A DNA stretch of 64,000 bases from Amoebidium appalachense (GCA_963693365.1 CAVNZM010000005.1:12028001-12092000), one strand, 5' to 3'; shown: positions 31,423 to 63,488, numbered from the stretch's first letter. The notes: a model not told the origin generated them from the letters alone. Numbers and translations are program-made.

Positions 31423-33699
31423 CTATAATTTTGTAGTGATGTGTTTCTCAAGCCAATCAATACATCTAATAAACAGGTCGTAGTTACGCGTGTTTAGTAT
31501 AAAATCAAGGATGTTGTAATTTACAGGTAGGCTATCTTTCTGGGTGTCTGTTGTGAATGTGACGTGTGTGTGTTGCGGTATTATGTGGTCTATCAAACTA
31601 CATTTGGCGATACATGACCGGTTAAACTGGTGTGTGTGTGTGTTGTTTGGGCATGCAAATGATGCCACCTTATACTTATTAGATCTCCACTGTATAGCAC
31701 GTGTACAGTAAAAGCGTGGTAATTGATCAATAATACCATCAGCTAGAGAAAGACCAGTTCTACAGGAAGGTAATATGTATTTAGGTGTTATACACTTGCG
31801 AGTGCCATATTTGGCAATATGGTTGAGGCGGTCAGTATATATAAAACGAGACATAAGGCTTAGTTTTTCAAGGTGTATGCTTTCATCGGGTCTAGTGTCG
31901 TGTGGTATCTTTTTCCATTTGTTATATTGCGTGATTATCTTGTGATTGTGTACATGTTTAATAAGTAAGTGGCAGTCCAAAGTCACACACACACTATTGC
32001 GGGGTTTATTTGTATTTGTGCCCAGGGGAGAAGGGGAGAGAGAGGGGAGGAAAGAGGGGAGAGGTGAGGAGGGGACAGGTCGGATAGAGAAGAGAGGGTG
32101 GGAGGGCAAATACTTCTTTAAGCGGCTTATGTGCTTATTGAATTTCAGCGCGAGATAGGATACTCTAGCAGCTATTGGGACCAGACCATATATCGAGAGC
32201 GTTACAGGCCCAGGTTTACAACAGTTGTTAGATAGAAAGGAGGCAACTTCTGCTTCAAGGAAATTTGCCAAGGGTTTAAGCGCTCTAGTTCTCTCTTTCT
32301 TGATCCAAGCGGCGAGAAGGGGTAAACCATATTCACATGCCGGGAAGACAAAAGTGCGAATAAATGTAAGTCTAATAGAAGGATGGAGGGGTGTGTCTTT
32401 AAAAATATTAGCCGAGAAGAAAGCTAACCGCTTACGAGCCAACTCTACCCTCTTTTCGACCATATGGGGAAACATAACACCAACAGAATCAACCGGAACA
32501 CCAAGATATTTGTATTCTGGAACTATAGGTACAGGTTTAGATGATAATGTAAATGTGTGTAAATTGTTAGCTATATCAGGTACAAGAACACCACATTTGT
32601 CTATGTTAAGGATCATAAGGTTTGCCTTGCACCACTCTGACACTACATCGAACAATCTTTGCAGGCGTCTAGGGGTACGGGCAAGGAGGGACAGATCATC
32701 AGCATAGAGAAGTGCAGGCGGAAAGTTATTAATAGGGTCATCGTTTTCGGCGTAAATCTTGACAGCCAAATCATCTATAAATAGGTTAAACAAAAAGGGG
32801 CTAAGCAATGAACCCTGCAAGAGACCTCTAGTACGAGCAAAACCATATGAAAGATGCCCATTAACCACAGCTCTACCATAGGTTTGAGACAAGAGTGCTT
32901 CTAACAGAACACCAATGCAGTGTGGTACACCCCGTGCAGCAAGCTTTTCCCATAGGAGACCAGGGGAGACAGAATCGTAAGCAGTTTTCCAATCAATAAA
33001 GCCAACATATTGTGCACCAACTTGCATAGAATCGTGCAGTGCCATTATTTGAACATAACATGAATTGTTTTTACGAAAAGCGGATTGGCATGGGTGTATG
33101 TGAAGAATAGATTGAAACCTAGGGTGATGTGCAAATAACCTAAGTAAGCAAGCTTCAAAGAATCTACGAACAACCTGGGTTAGTGTAATGGGGCGAAAGG
33201 ATGATATGGGGCCCTCAGAGTCCTTCTTAACTATGGGGATCACTAAGGTATCTAACCAAGATGACGGGACATGTCCACATTTAACACACCAAGAAAAGAG
33301 AGAGCTTAACATGATAGTAAGATCAGGTTTAATAGCACGATCACTTTCCTTTTGTGGGTAGGAGGGAACAAGGATTTTAAGAAACCCAGCAGGGAGTCCA
33401 TCAGGTCCACAAGACTTACTAGAGCTATAACTAGATATCACAGACCATATGGCATCGGGACTGAAAAAGGGGAGGATCGATTCTATGGGGATAGATGGGT
33501 CTACAGGCCACACAATAGGTTTCTGAGCGGGGGTCCTATCTTTAAACAGTTCCGAGAAATACTTATCAGAGTCTATGAGGGGGTCTCCAGTGGTATCACC
33601 AATAATACGGGCAATGCGGGGTGTTACTAAAAATAGAAAACTAAAAATAGAGTTTTTCAGACAGACGTGGGCAGTGACGTCATCGGTTCCTAGGCGCAA
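31423..33699 (-). mobile_element. Non-LTR (LINE-type) retrotransposon reverse transcriptase ORF
   Basis: A single open frame of about 750 codons without stops. It shows the ordered reverse transcriptase motifs: FRPITLTQVVRRFFEACLL, then motif A VGFIDWKTAYDSVSPGLLWE, motif B-like QGSLLSPFLFNLFIDDLAV and the catalytic YADDLSLLA. A long C-terminal region follows with no obvious RNase H or second endonuclease motif. The upstream APE-type endonuclease expected in most LINE ORFs is absent, so the copy is probably 5'-truncated, with the start near 33640 (region TPRIARIIGDTTGDP). The true 5' edge and target duplication were not found. The intact frame suggests youth. The clade cannot be assigned by eye. 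Confidence 0.85.
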
Positions 33700-35600
33700 T
33701 CATTGCACTGGTCATGGTGAGTCGGGAAGGGTGGAAGAGCTGCTCGAGAGGGGCGAGTCCTTGGGAAAAAGGGGGAGTTAATTGTAGGTTAGTTATAAAA
33801 CACAGAGCAGCTATAGCTAAGGTGGTCACTGAGCGGCAACAAATACATCTGTGTGAGGCACAGGTGCTCTGCTTACTAAATGGTCGTTAGTTTATTCCCA
33901 GAGCTCAAGAAAACAAGTACGTGCTTGGTCTGCAGCGAAAAAAAAACAAATAAGAAAACCCGCAACAGTGAATTGCAAAGCCGTTGAAGTTCTTTAAGAC
34001 AGCCAGCTTAGCCCATGTTCCAGTTTCCAGTTCAGAAAATCCAGAAGCCATCGCAATACCCATCTGACAAGCAGCCCTTTGTGCTTGGGACTGCATGTTC
34101 CAGCCAGAATCCAGAAAATCGAGCCAGCTTGTACCTTCTCCGTGAAGCCATCCAGGTGAGAAATGCCACTAACATGGGTGATGGAAACTTTAGTGCCGGT
34201 GTTCAGTTTGGGAGCCAGAAGCACTCGTCGTGGGGCTGATGGATGGGTGCTTGGGCTGCCGCTTGGTGCCTAACAGTTCCTTGTATTGTGTCCAGACACC
34301 AGACCCACACACGCACGTAAGAGTGTGTGTGTGCCTGATGCATTCCTGGTGCGAGTATGTGTGCACGCGTGTGCGGGTTGCTGGCTTGGTGCATACAACC
34401 TTTCTGTTTTTGTGTAATGTGATTGCATAAGATAGTTGGCGGTGGAGGTTTGTAATGTGGTTGCATAAGATAGTTGGAGGTGGAGGGGGGGCGGGGTGGG
34501 TTTTGGGGGGGGGGGGGGGGGGGGGGGGGGAAGAATCCACCGAACAATTCCGGTTGCTCTGTGTTTCCTTATGAGCGAGTAAGCTAGCTTACAAGGGCTC
34601 GTGGGAATGCTAAAAGAGAGGACCATCTGTTTGAAAAACACCGTATAAGGCTGCCGGCAACTATCTTTATGTGCCCTTTTGTGAGTTTTCTTTTTTCCCC
34701 GTTCTTCCGAAGCTGTTAAGCAGCAGCACGGTGCCCCAGCGGTCCCGTTCCAGCGATTCCAGGCAGCATGGTCAACACGATATGTGTTCTAACCTTTACG
34801 GAGCCAGCATGCTTTAGTCAAGATGCCAAGCTTACTGAGGCCAGCCTCATGTTTTGTGTGGTTCACTGGACCTCCACGTTACAGTTATGCTGACAGGTGT
34901 CTGTTGTGTAGGAAGAACCGTTGGGATAAGGACGTTGAACAAAGCAGTTATAAATGTTGGACATCCGAGAATTTGTTTCAGGATGAGAAGTGTTTTGTTG
35001 CATGGAGGTCTGAATAACAAGAACGTTATGGAGATGGAATGAAGGGAGGCCACAAAACATAAGGGCCAGTGAAAGATCGACAGCACAGACCAGGCTGCCT
35101 TGGCTTCATCTCACAGCCAGTTTCCGTGCTCTAAACTGTGTCATCCGGTCCCAGTGTTGCCACTTACTATAAGATGTTTTTTTTATTTTATTCTGTGCAG
35201 TTAGGGGACAGCACGGATTGCGAGGTAAATAGATAAATGGGAGGAGGATGGCTGAGAGGCACCAAATTAGGAGGCAACTAGCAGGGATGGGATGGGTGGT
35301 TGGGGTGGTTGGGGGGCTTGTTCTGAAGGGTAGGAGAAGAAGGCGGTGGAGGGGGCTTGGATCGGGAACGGTTGGGCAAGAGCTAGAAGGGGTGGGGGGT
35401 GGGGGGATAGGGTGGTGAAGAGCGACAGAGATTCCAATCACACACTGAAAGTTCAGACCAGGTCACCGGCTAGTCTAACTGCCAAACCCACAGTTTCCCC
35501 CTTCGTTCCAGAGTGCCTTTGCATCTGTTCATTCTCCCAGTTGACGCCATTTCCAGTTTCCCCCTGTCCATGCAACCACCCACGTGGTGTGTCCCCATGC
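33700..35600. other. Upstream region of the NCOA5 homologue
   Basis: Mostly unique sequence with a repeated CCAG(A/T)... rich patch at 34010-34130 and a poly-G run at 34506-34530. No convincing exon. The promoter of the plus-strand gene starting at 35604 should lie here; no clear TATA box was seen. Confidence 0.5.
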
Positions 35601-35603
35601 ACC

Positions 35604-46529
<10,926 letters not shown>

Positions 46530-46944
46530 TGTTTGGGGTTTTGATTTTGGGGCTTTTGGGTGGTTTGGATTTCATGGTAGGCTGTGGTTTGTGATGGGTA
46601 ATAGAGTGGTGGTGGTGATTCAGATTTTTTTTTTTCCCTTTATTTTTTCCTTTCTTTCTTTTTTTTTTTTTTTTTTGCGTGATCTGGTATTTGTCCAAGT
46701 AATAGTAGATACGATGTTCGAATCCGGTGTTATTATTAAATGCAGTCTTCAGATAGTCCAGAACATCATGTCGTACCACTGGTGAATATTATGCTAATAA
46801 TATAAGGTAGAATGAAGAGTGGAATACTATGCTCAGACGTAGAAAACGATGCATTTAATCCCCATTCTGTTAAATTTCTGTGTGATGGCTGGTGTGTATC
46901 AGGTGTGTGTGTGTGTGTGTGTCACAGTGTGTGTGTGTGTATGT

Positions 46945-47014
<70 letters not shown>

Positions 47015-47072
47015 CAGTGTGTGTGTGTGTGTGTTTTTGTATGTGTGAGTGTCACACAGTGTGTGTGTGTCA

Positions 47073-47141
<69 letters not shown>

Positions 47142-47378
47142 CGCGCGCGCGTGTGTGTGTGTGTGTACACGGTATGTGTGTGTGTTTGGTGGTGGCGGCG
47201 GTGGTGGTGTGTGTGGGAGGGAGGGGGGGGGGGGGGGGCTGATAAAACAGTTCTGCAAATTGCCTTTCAACTTGCGGCTCTTTCAAGCTTTGATAAGTGA
47301 CTTCATGATTCAGAAACGTGTGTGTGTGTGTGGTACGTGTGCGTGTGTGTGTGTGTGTATGTGTATGTGTGTGTGTGT

Positions 47379-47423
<45 letters not shown>

Positions 47424-47826
47424 ACATACATGTGATCATGACGTGACCTTGTGTTTGTGTGGAACGGTTCGTGAAAATATAATAATTATGCTTCATTCGG
47501 TGGGGTAGGGACTCGGTGGTGGGTGGGTGGGTGGGTGGATGTGTTAGTGTGTGTGTGTGTGTGTGTGCGTATTTGGGGGGGAGCTGGGAGAGGGACGGGT
47601 TGGTTGGTTAGCGATTCGCTGGGCAGGTCATAGTAGTAGCCTAGACATGAGAATGCGATCAGTGACACATTACCTGGCCAGGCCCGAGATCTCTGCAGTT
47701 GTTTACACACGCTCCAGGAGTATCATACGGTACTGTACATGTGGTCATGTACATACATGGGTGGCCGGAGCACAGGTAGGCCCGGGCGATGGTGGTGGTG
47801 GTGCATCTGATGTGTACATGTATGTG

Positions 47827-47925
<99 letters not shown>

Positions 47926-47940
47926 GTATGTATGTGTTTG

Positions 47941-47998
<58 letters not shown>

Positions 47999-48000
47999 TT

Positions 48001-48032
<32 letters not shown>

Positions 48033-48033
48033 G

Positions 48034-48093
<60 letters not shown>

Positions 48094-48098
48094 CTCGG

Positions 48099-48133
<35 letters not shown>

Positions 48134-50437
48134 GGGGAGGGAGGGAGGGGGTGGAGTCGACCGGGGTGGCCGCTGTTCGCGAAGCCGGGCGGCCCGATTG
48201 ATCCATGCGGCCCGGACATTCGAAGTAGGTACTGTATGTACATACATGATCCAAAACGAGATCTGCTGTCAACGTCAGCCAATCCAGTCAAATAGAAAAT
48301 CAAAAAAAACACCAATCAGCAATCTCTGGATAGATAAACCAATCAAATGTGGCTCTTTAATTTAAGTGACGTCATAAATCGGCACGGTTGCAGTTCAGCT
48401 AAGCAACAGCGGCAACTCGCTGAAGGTGCATTATCACTACTATGCAGGTATATATAATATGTCTCAAATTTGTGACAAAATGTCTAACTATGATCACTAA
48501 TATTAGCCACCGTGTCACTGTCACATTGACAACAGCACCTCGAGTTGGGTTGCCTGATCATGCCGGCCGGTGTGGCGGCTGCTACCTTTGCTGTGTGTGT
48601 CTCGGGCGTGCTCAGCAAGCTGACGTTGACGCGGCAAGAGAACTGCGTGACTTTGTGTTAAGACACGTACACTTACAAATTATAACTCCCATTGACACGT
48701 CACATCACCAAGGATAGTATTGGGTGTATCAATTGCTGCAGCTGCATGCCGACTGCCTAATATTCGAAAATGCCGGAGACCTGGAACGTAAAAACACATA
48801 CACTGCAACGGAATATTCATTATGCATAAGCACTCATCAGCTGGGCGTGGGTCTAGCAGAGCCGAGCTACGGGGCCCCGCACGCATAGTACAGTGCGTAT
48901 AAATGTGTACGTGTCACATACACATCTGCACGTGCACTGCGAAATATGCAGTCGTCATGTTGTCTGGGGACTCGAAACTAAAGTGACAGCATGCTGCATT
49001 CGATTTACACCCCTGCCAAAAAATGGGACATAGATGTCCCACACAGACACAGACATAAACAACATGGTACAGGATCCTAGTACAGGATCCTAGACGCGCT
49101 ATGATTGTGTCGATTTTGTGCTCACTCATGCCACACATTCTTCAGACGTTGTGGCATGTCACATACACACGAGGGAGGCACGTGCAGCCGAGTGCTACGC
49201 TGATGAGCAGTGAAATGCAGCACCAGCAAACAGACAAACACATGCTGCCAGTGCACAACACCCACGATCTAACCACGTGCATGACAATAACAGCCCGGGC
49301 GCCCTGGCACGCAGAGTCACGTGCCTGCAAAAGCACGAACTCTTATCACTCCTACGGTAACTGCTACTGGAGTATCTAATGAATCTGTTGGCTACTCTGT
49401 AACAGTTGTGCGAGCATGTACAAGTGAGGCTGAGATATTCAAATATTTGCCAACCTGTGTTTTTGCCGAGCCTCCCTGCCGGTCTTCTCGGGAATAACAT
49501 AGCGGCTAGGCCCGCGTAAGCAGCAAGAGTTTTAGTTACGTTACGTGTTGAGGTTGTGGTGCTCAGCACTGGGCCCTTTTCTTTTTTAAAATGACAGTTG
49601 TGTGAGGTTTGACAGCCCCAGCAGATGTAAAAAAATGGACAAAATGATGAGAGTAGAGAAAGTTTAACACGTGTGCTGTCAAATTCCGATCACCTGACCT
49701 TCGTCATTTGCGATTGCTCTTTCACAATTCTGCCGGGTACAAAAAGCCATGAAGGGGCATTATGCGGCCTCATTTGAACTGTCGTGGTAAACTGTCATTC
49801 TACACCGTTTGTGAAACTTCACTACTGCATGCGCCCTCATTTGGTGTGTTTCATAGGGCAAATCCATTGAATGGTGGAGGTAGGCTACGCCTTGAAGCGA
49901 AAATTATCGCCCAAATTGTGGCCTGCTACATTGACTTTCGCTTTTCCATTAAACACAGCCTAGCTCCAATCAACTTATTCTCAGACACAGATCTTCGAGT
50001 TTTTTTGACACGGCTATGTTACATATTTGGAGCATGTGCATGATATTTTTCTTTGCTGGTTTTTGTCGTCGAATTCTGCAACACGATAACGGTACCGTGA
50101 GTGCCCATGACTCCGACACAGTTAAACATATTTAAACAGTCACGGTGTGGACTACATTCCAGAGTGACATTTTCTTCCTACTCCTTTTTCCAGCTCTCTC
50201 CCCGTTTCTTTCTGTCCATTCCCCCTTTTTATCTCCTTTCTTTTTCCCGATTGCGCTTTTTGGGTGTGTGCATGTGTGTGGCATCGAGGATACACACGTG
50301 CAACCGTGCCTTGTTTCTCGGACTATATTCGATTCTCACAGGCCTGAAAACTACAAACCTCGCACCCTTTTCTTTTGAACATATTGATTTCACGAGTGAC
50401 CGCGTGGAGTGTGAACCCACCCAACCTATCTTCCACT
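46530..50437. other. Intergenic region with long (GT)n arrays
   Basis: NCOA5 3' flank (T-rich, 46620-46680) then GT arrays at about 46903-47168 and 47829-48091, a poly-G run of about 44 at 47379-47422, and unique sequence from 48150 to 50437. GTACTGTACATG... (47728) and GTACTGTATGTACATACATG (48230) are related short palindromic motifs. No exon is supported. Confidence 0.6.
47829..48091. repeat. (GT)n microsatellite
   Basis: About 260 bp of imperfect GT with CACG, TATG and TTTG breaks, followed by a G run of about 34. Confidence 0.97.
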
Positions 50438-52001
50438 ATGATGGCAACACTGAGAGAAGACACGATTGACTCGAGTCACCTTGGCACCCACTCCCAGCAC
50501 CCAGAAGACAGCCCAGGCCATGCGCAGGCGTTTGTGTGCCGATACCCCGAGTGCACGTTCCAGAGACTCAGCAGAAGGCACAACTGTGAAAGGTGCGCGT
50601 TAAACACACAAACATCCCCCCCCCCCCCAAAAAAAAAAATAAAATTAAAAATTAAAAATTAAAACATAGTGTCACACGCTGTTTCATCTCTACCGCGCTT
50701 CCCCCCCCCCCCCCCCCTCCCCCCCCCCCCCCCCCCCCCCCCCCAACACACACACCCCCCCAAAGACACACACACGTGGCACGGCCTCTTGCCTTCTGCT
50801 CTCCCTCCACCTCCTCCCTCCATAGGTCTTCCGGTCCCCTTCCTCCCTAGCAAAAAATGACAGTGACACAATCTAAGATTTTGAAAGAATGAAAATTCTT
50901 CCTCCCCTGCCTCATTCCTCCTTCCCCTCCTCCTCAAGGTTTCCCTTTCTTCCTTCTTTTATTCTTAGTTTGGTTTTCCTTTGTTTGTGCTTTTTCTTCT
51001 TCTCCTTCTTTTCTGGGTGAGTGTGTGCGTGCGGGTGTGTGTGTGTGCATGTATATGTGCGTGCGTCACTAGTATAAGTTGCTAAATATATTGTGCTCAT
51101 TCCCGGGCGTCTCGTTTGGAGGGTGGAGCTGGATGGTGCATGTAGGGTGACGTCATATTACTTTCATAAACGGCTTTGGTGTACCACACTCACGATGGTA
51201 TGATACTAAGCCCAAGTCCATCGTGTTTTAACCCGTCTTTACCCCCACAGGCACGTGTGGCTTCACCACGTCAGGAAGCAATACGGCAGGCAAGATGAAC
51301 CCTACAGCGCAAACATTCATCGTGGATTTGTGGAAATTTACGTCCGGCCCGCACAGACACCATACGAATGGCACAGTGCTGAGAGCACCCCACCCACCAC
51401 CCCCACCACCTGCCGGGCAAAACAAAACCCCGACGCCAGTCACACCCACAGTCCCCTCTTTTCGGTTCGGGTCAACTATTCGGGTCAGAATCCATATCAT
51501 GCAACATCCCCAGAGACAACAACGATTCCTGCGGTTCCCGCTGTAACAGTTGGACAATACGCCATGCATGAGGTTCCAACACAACCCCCGACATTCCGCA
51601 CCCACAGATCAACCAATCAAGAACCGGCGGTTGCGCAGGCGCGGTTTACAGAACCAATCACATGCCGCCATTGTTCCTCCCAAGTACTCCTGAGCCAGAA
51701 GGACTATGGCCCGCCCCTTGGTATTTGTTGTAATTGCGGTGCTGGTTTCGAATTTCTTCCACCGGCCAATGAAAGTTCGCGGGTGCATGAAAGTGCATAC
51801 CACACCGCCCAATCATATCACCCCCACCCTGCTGAAATGCATTCCACGACCGTTGAATACCGGGGCCCATGTATACAAACGGAGGATACGACGTTTTCCC
51901 CGCAGTCGGAGGCACCAACGCCCCCCATGACAAGGAGCCAATCAGCAGGGGAGGATTGCGGAGGAGGGCAGAATACTGGGTGTGTGTGGCGCCCATGGTG
52001 A
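50438..52001 (+). CDS. Two-exon zinc-finger protein, 301 residues
   Basis: Exons 50438-50592 and 51251-52001 join in phase 2 (AG|G). The first ATG (MMATLREDTIDSSHLG) was chosen because it opens the frame. A C2H2-like finger, C-x4-C-x13-H-x3-H (FVCRYPECTFQRLSRR, HNCER|HVWLHH), is split by the intron. A Thr/Pro-rich middle follows, then a CRHC...CCNC zinc-ribbon-like pair (near residues 190-215) and a polar tail ending GCVWRPW before TGA. No family name is recognised; DNA, RNA or protein binding in the nucleus is inferred from the metal-binding pattern only. The 658-base intron begins GTGCGC and reaches a C run within about 25 bases. A further 5' exon cannot be excluded. Confidence 0.65.
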
Positions 52002-52009
52002 TAGATCAG

Positions 52010-52622
52010 AGCGACTTTTCTTTTCATCGTTTCTTTTTTTTTTGCCCTCAAAAATGTAGCACCATATCAAACCATCTTTACTACTACACAAATCCATATT
52101 AGCGCACATCTGTTCTCCAACTAGGATTTATGTTGTTGTTCTATTAAAGTATGTTTGTTCTCGGTAACACTTACTGAGCCAAGGGATTTATTCACCAACA
52201 CCCCACCATATTAAGCAACCTTCTAGAGTATATGTATCTATTTGTGCTTTGTAGGTTCGAGCATTTGCTGGTCAAATGGCTGAAGTAGTCTTACATTTAC
52301 ATCTCTCATACAGTATAGGCCAACCACAGGCCACAACAGGCTTTTCAGGAATCAAAAGGCCTGTTTGTTATATAGTCAAAGTTCCTCAGGCAAAGCCCCC
52401 CAAAGCCCCCCCCCCCCCCCCCCCCGTCCCGGCCCCCTTTCTCCCTTCTGTATTCACTTCTTACCCCCCCCCCCCCCCCCCCCCAAACCACCCCCCGGCA
52501 CCCCCCCCTCCCTCCCTCCCTTGCTCCCCTAGACCCCACTTCGGCCTAGCCGTCCCCATGCGCACGGGGCTGGGATGACGGGGGCTCCAAACAGCAAAAA
52601 AAAACCCTTACAAGATTATAAT

Positions 52623-52677
<55 letters not shown>

Positions 52678-52692
52678 GCACACACAAACACA

Positions 52693-52727
<35 letters not shown>

Positions 52728-54056
52728 GGTGCAACAGAATGGTATGACGGCAAAAGGGGAGACGACATCGTGCATGTACGGTACGGCTGAGGTGTGGTTC
52801 GTCTCTGTAGCTCGGTTGGTAGAGGGTGCTCTGGCCATCGCTCTTCTCCTATGTTTCTTTATCTTCTGTTTTCCTTGACACATCGGAATTCTTTATCCTC
52901 AAGTAACATTAGTAGTCTTCTTGGATTGCAACGATTTGATCCTTTTCGTTTACTTTTTGCCTTTTACTTTTATTCTGCGTGTGTCGCTTCATACAGCCAT
53001 CTGCCAGGTGAATACGGGCTGTAGTAGTGCTGGATGGGTGATACAGCCTTGCTTAACTGTCAGCTCTAGATGTGATGTATGAGGTAACATGTTCTGATTA
53101 GAGTGCATTTTATATACCTGTATACCCCATATAGATGCAGATGCCATGGTGTGAATAATATGTTAATTAAGGTGCCTTAATCGGTAGGAATTCGAAGCTG
53201 ACCACATCGGGAGTAGGGAGTAGGGGGTAGAGGCGTTAGGGGGGGGGGGGTCTTGTTCTTCTTCTTCTTTTTTTTTAGGGGGGGAGGGGGGGGGGGGGGG
53301 GGATGGGGATGGGGGAATTGGTAACGAATTAATCGTAATGAATTTGCCTTTTGCTTATTTGATGTCGTTATTACTGTTCCCATGATATTGTATATTTGGG
53401 GCTGGTTGAAAATAGCCTGATAAATGTGAGCAGCTTAGAGATGATGTTACCGTTGCTTTTCTTGTATCATCGGTGATCAAACTATTGATGACGTATGTAT
53501 GCCATAATATCATACTGATGGTCCCTTGTTCACATATACAGCGGTTCTATCTTCAGACATAACCTATTTGCCTGTAGTTCTAACCCCCCCCCTACCTACC
53601 CACCCACCCACTCACCCACGTGCACCCCCTGCTCTCCCTCTCGCTGTCTTCCCCGCCTAGACCGGCCCCACCCCATCCAACTCTAAATAGCACGTCGGAA
53701 CAAAAAAATGAATTTGAGTAATTACCAAAGGAAAATTTAGAAGAAGTGACCCCCCCCCCCCCCCCCCTCTCGGGGCAAACCACAATGATGCGCCACCCGC
53801 CCCAGCATTCACAGGGTACTATTGAAATCACACACGAGTGCGCGTGCGCACGTGCGCACGCACACACACACACAGTCACGGCGCACTTACTGTAATCACA
53901 CACGCACACACGTGCACGCGCGCATACACACACACACACACACACGTGGCACACACACACACACACACACACGCAGTCGCACGGCGCACTTACTGTCATC
54001 ACACACGCACGCACGTGCACGCGCGCCTTGCACACGCACATACACACTGTGTGGCG

Positions 54057-54138
<82 letters not shown>

Positions 54139-55426
54139 AAGAGGAAGAAGAACAAGAGGAAGCACCACTGACAACCGACTCCCTACACATCACAGTCCTA
54201 CCGCTAGGGTGTGCCCCATTCAGGGCCCTATGCCCATGCAAACTCCCTCTTCGCTTACCAACACACGTGAACACAGCACTTAGAGTCCCCCCCCCCCCCT
54301 CCCCCCCTCCCCCCCCTCTGTACCCTAGTTAGGGTTTCGTTTCTTGTCCCACTCTTTTTATTGGTGTGTGAGTAGCATATATTATAACCTGCACATATCA
54401 TCCCCCTTGCCGCAAGTCGGTATATATATATATACATATATATATCGGAAACAAATATCCAAAGCATACGAATACAATCCACGCTCTATCATAACACATT
54501 CAAAAGGTAAGCCCAGTCGTGATCGATGAATATGGTAGTGCATCTTGGCCAAAGTGAGGCATGTATACACAAAGACACCATAAATGCTACACAAAAAAAA
54601 CTGAAAGCAGAGAAAAAGAATGTGTATGGTGTGAAATCTTGTTCATTACAAACCCCCCCCCCCCCCCCCCTCCCCCCCCCCCCCCCAAACACACACACAC
54701 ACACAAACAAAACAAAACCAAATAAGAAAAAGAAGGAACAAGAAAAAAAGATACAGACTCTCTCCACCGATCATTACGCATAACAAAATAAGAAATTTTA
54801 AAAAAAGAAATCATAACCAAGCAAGCATCTGCAGAATGGTACCACCTAGTAAACACACCATTTTTCTTGTTTTCTTCATTATATATGGAAACATGAACAT
54901 CAGGGTGACTAATACAACGGCCTAATAATAGCACCCGTGACCCATCCACACGATACCATAATCTCATTCGCATTAGAATATCTAAACCCGCCGGTTTCAT
55001 ACTTTCGTTTGTTTGGCTCTAAGTCGTGGCCTATTGTATTGCCTTCGTGGACACTTCTGTGATGAAGCTGGGAATGGCCGATTGCAGCTGTGCCCTGTGA
55101 ACAGTAGCATCGGTGTCAGTTTATCACCCGTTAATCCCCCCCCCCCCCCCCCCTCCCCCCCCCCAAAAAAAAAACAAAAAACAAAAATAATAAACACACT
55201 CACACACCCATGCGCGCAACGCACGCACACACACACACGCACGCACGCACGCACGCACGCACGCACAAGCACAGTTGGGAAAACACATGAAAGTTGTCTT
55301 AGAAAAAACGAAGACGTCATTATTTCCACGATGCCATACACGAATCGGCGTTCAACACGCAAATACGTGTACACATATCCAAACACGCACACACACGTAC
55401 ACCCACACTCATACCCACACCCACGT

Positions 55427-55499
<73 letters not shown>

Positions 55500-55921
55500 C
55501 ACGCACACCCATACACACATGCACATGTAGACACAATCACGTGCAGGAAAACACGCACACGCACACAAAGACATACACGGCGCGAAAAAAATACATACAC
55601 ATGGAAAGACTAGACGAAGGAACAAAATACGTGGATGTGTGTGTGTGCTGTGTGTCGTTTCAATTCTTCTTTTTGCGCGCGCGCGCCTGTGTGTGTGTGG
55701 GTGGGTGGGTGCGGTATGGGTGGTAGGTGTGGGTGGGTGGTGTTTTTTTTTTTTTTTTTTTTTTTTTTGGGGGGGGGGGGGGGGGGGGAGGGGGGAAGGG
55801 GGGGTGAGGGGGGGGGAGGGGGGGGGGGGGGTTCTTGAGGAGACCAATGCATGTAAAATATTTTTGTTGATTTTTTTATTGACATTTCCCCCCGTGAGAC
55901 CAATGCATGTACATTATTTCA

Positions 55922-55957
<36 letters not shown>

Positions 55958-56290
55958 ACCCCACCCCACCTTTCCTCCTCCCGCAAACCCAACCCAACCA
56001 AACCCAACAAACACACACACACACCATGGAAGAAAAAAAAAAAGGAAAAAAAAAGAAAACAAAAAAAAAGGAGCAAAGACCTTCCCAGCCCAGAATTGAA
56101 TATCAGTCAAAACTGATTGGTGAAAATGAACACTTCAGACTACAAGGGATGTCAGACAGAAAAAGTCCATTCGTTTTTTAAGGCGAGGTGGTGAAAAAAT
56201 AAGGGGAGACATACTTTAACTTTTCGCAGTGAGTCGGTAGATCCCATGATTAGTTGTGGTGGGCTTTGTGCACTTTGGTGATGGGTTGTT
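52010..56290. other. Intergenic region
   Basis: Unique AT-rich sequence to about 53560, then microsatellites: (AC)n at 52631-52727 and 53870-54134, T/G runs at 55742-55780, C runs near 53752, 54652, 55136 and 55923. A (TA)n hairpin-like TATATATATATACATATATA lies at 54421-54446. No supported exon. A minus-strand frame at 56319-56272 (VKKQPITKVHKAHHN, stop TAA) could be the last BABAM2 exon but has no family match. Confidence 0.5.
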
Positions 56291-56449
56291 TCTTGACCTG
56301 TACAAAGTATGGAGGAAATGAGAATGCGGCACACAGCATTGTGAATTCTGTAACGTACATAGAGCCTTCATTTACATTGTGGTTTACAACGTCAAAGAGA
56401 TGAAACGCTAATATGCATACGTGCATGTGGGTCGGTGTTTGAGCGTGTG

Positions 56450-56452
<3 letters not shown>

Positions 56453-56526
<74 letters not shown>
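56453..56526. repeat. (GT)n microsatellite
   Basis: Pure GT array of about 74 bp downstream of the last confident BABAM2 exon. Confidence 0.97.
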
Positions 56527-56527
<1 letters not shown>

Positions 56528-56958
56528 AGCAGTACGAAAAGCTTCTCCGTGCGTGTGCATGTGTATTGGTGTGTGCGCCATACGCATGTGCTCGTGCATG
56601 TGTGTGTACCCTTTCTTGCACATGTTCGTGCAGTGCATGTTGTGAAGGGAAGGGGAGGGGGGGGGAGGGGGGGGGGGAGGGGGGAGGCATAAGCATCCTC
56701 CTAAACTGCCAAACCTGAAATGCAAACGAACCAATAACTAATCAATCACAAGTGCACCCTTGAAACCAAACCAACCTTTCATCCGTGTTTCAGAAAGTGG
56801 CTTTGTCCTCTAGCAACCTAAAACCTAACCCCCCCCCCCCCCCTCCCCCCCGCGCGCCGTCTCTCTCTCTCCCGGTTTCCACTTTCCAGGGTCAATTTCG
56901 AGCAGACAACATCCGATCTCATGCGTACTAGCAATATGGGTATGGGGAAAGGAAATAC

Positions 56959-63459
<6,501 letters not shown>

Positions 63460-63488
63460 CTACACGCACACACGCACACACAAAGAAA

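Noticed and set aside
52806-52825. tRNA-like stretch TGTAGCTCGGTTGGTAGAGG
   Set aside because: It resembles a tRNA D-arm (box A), but no box B, anticodon arm or acceptor stem follows; it could be a SINE head or chance.
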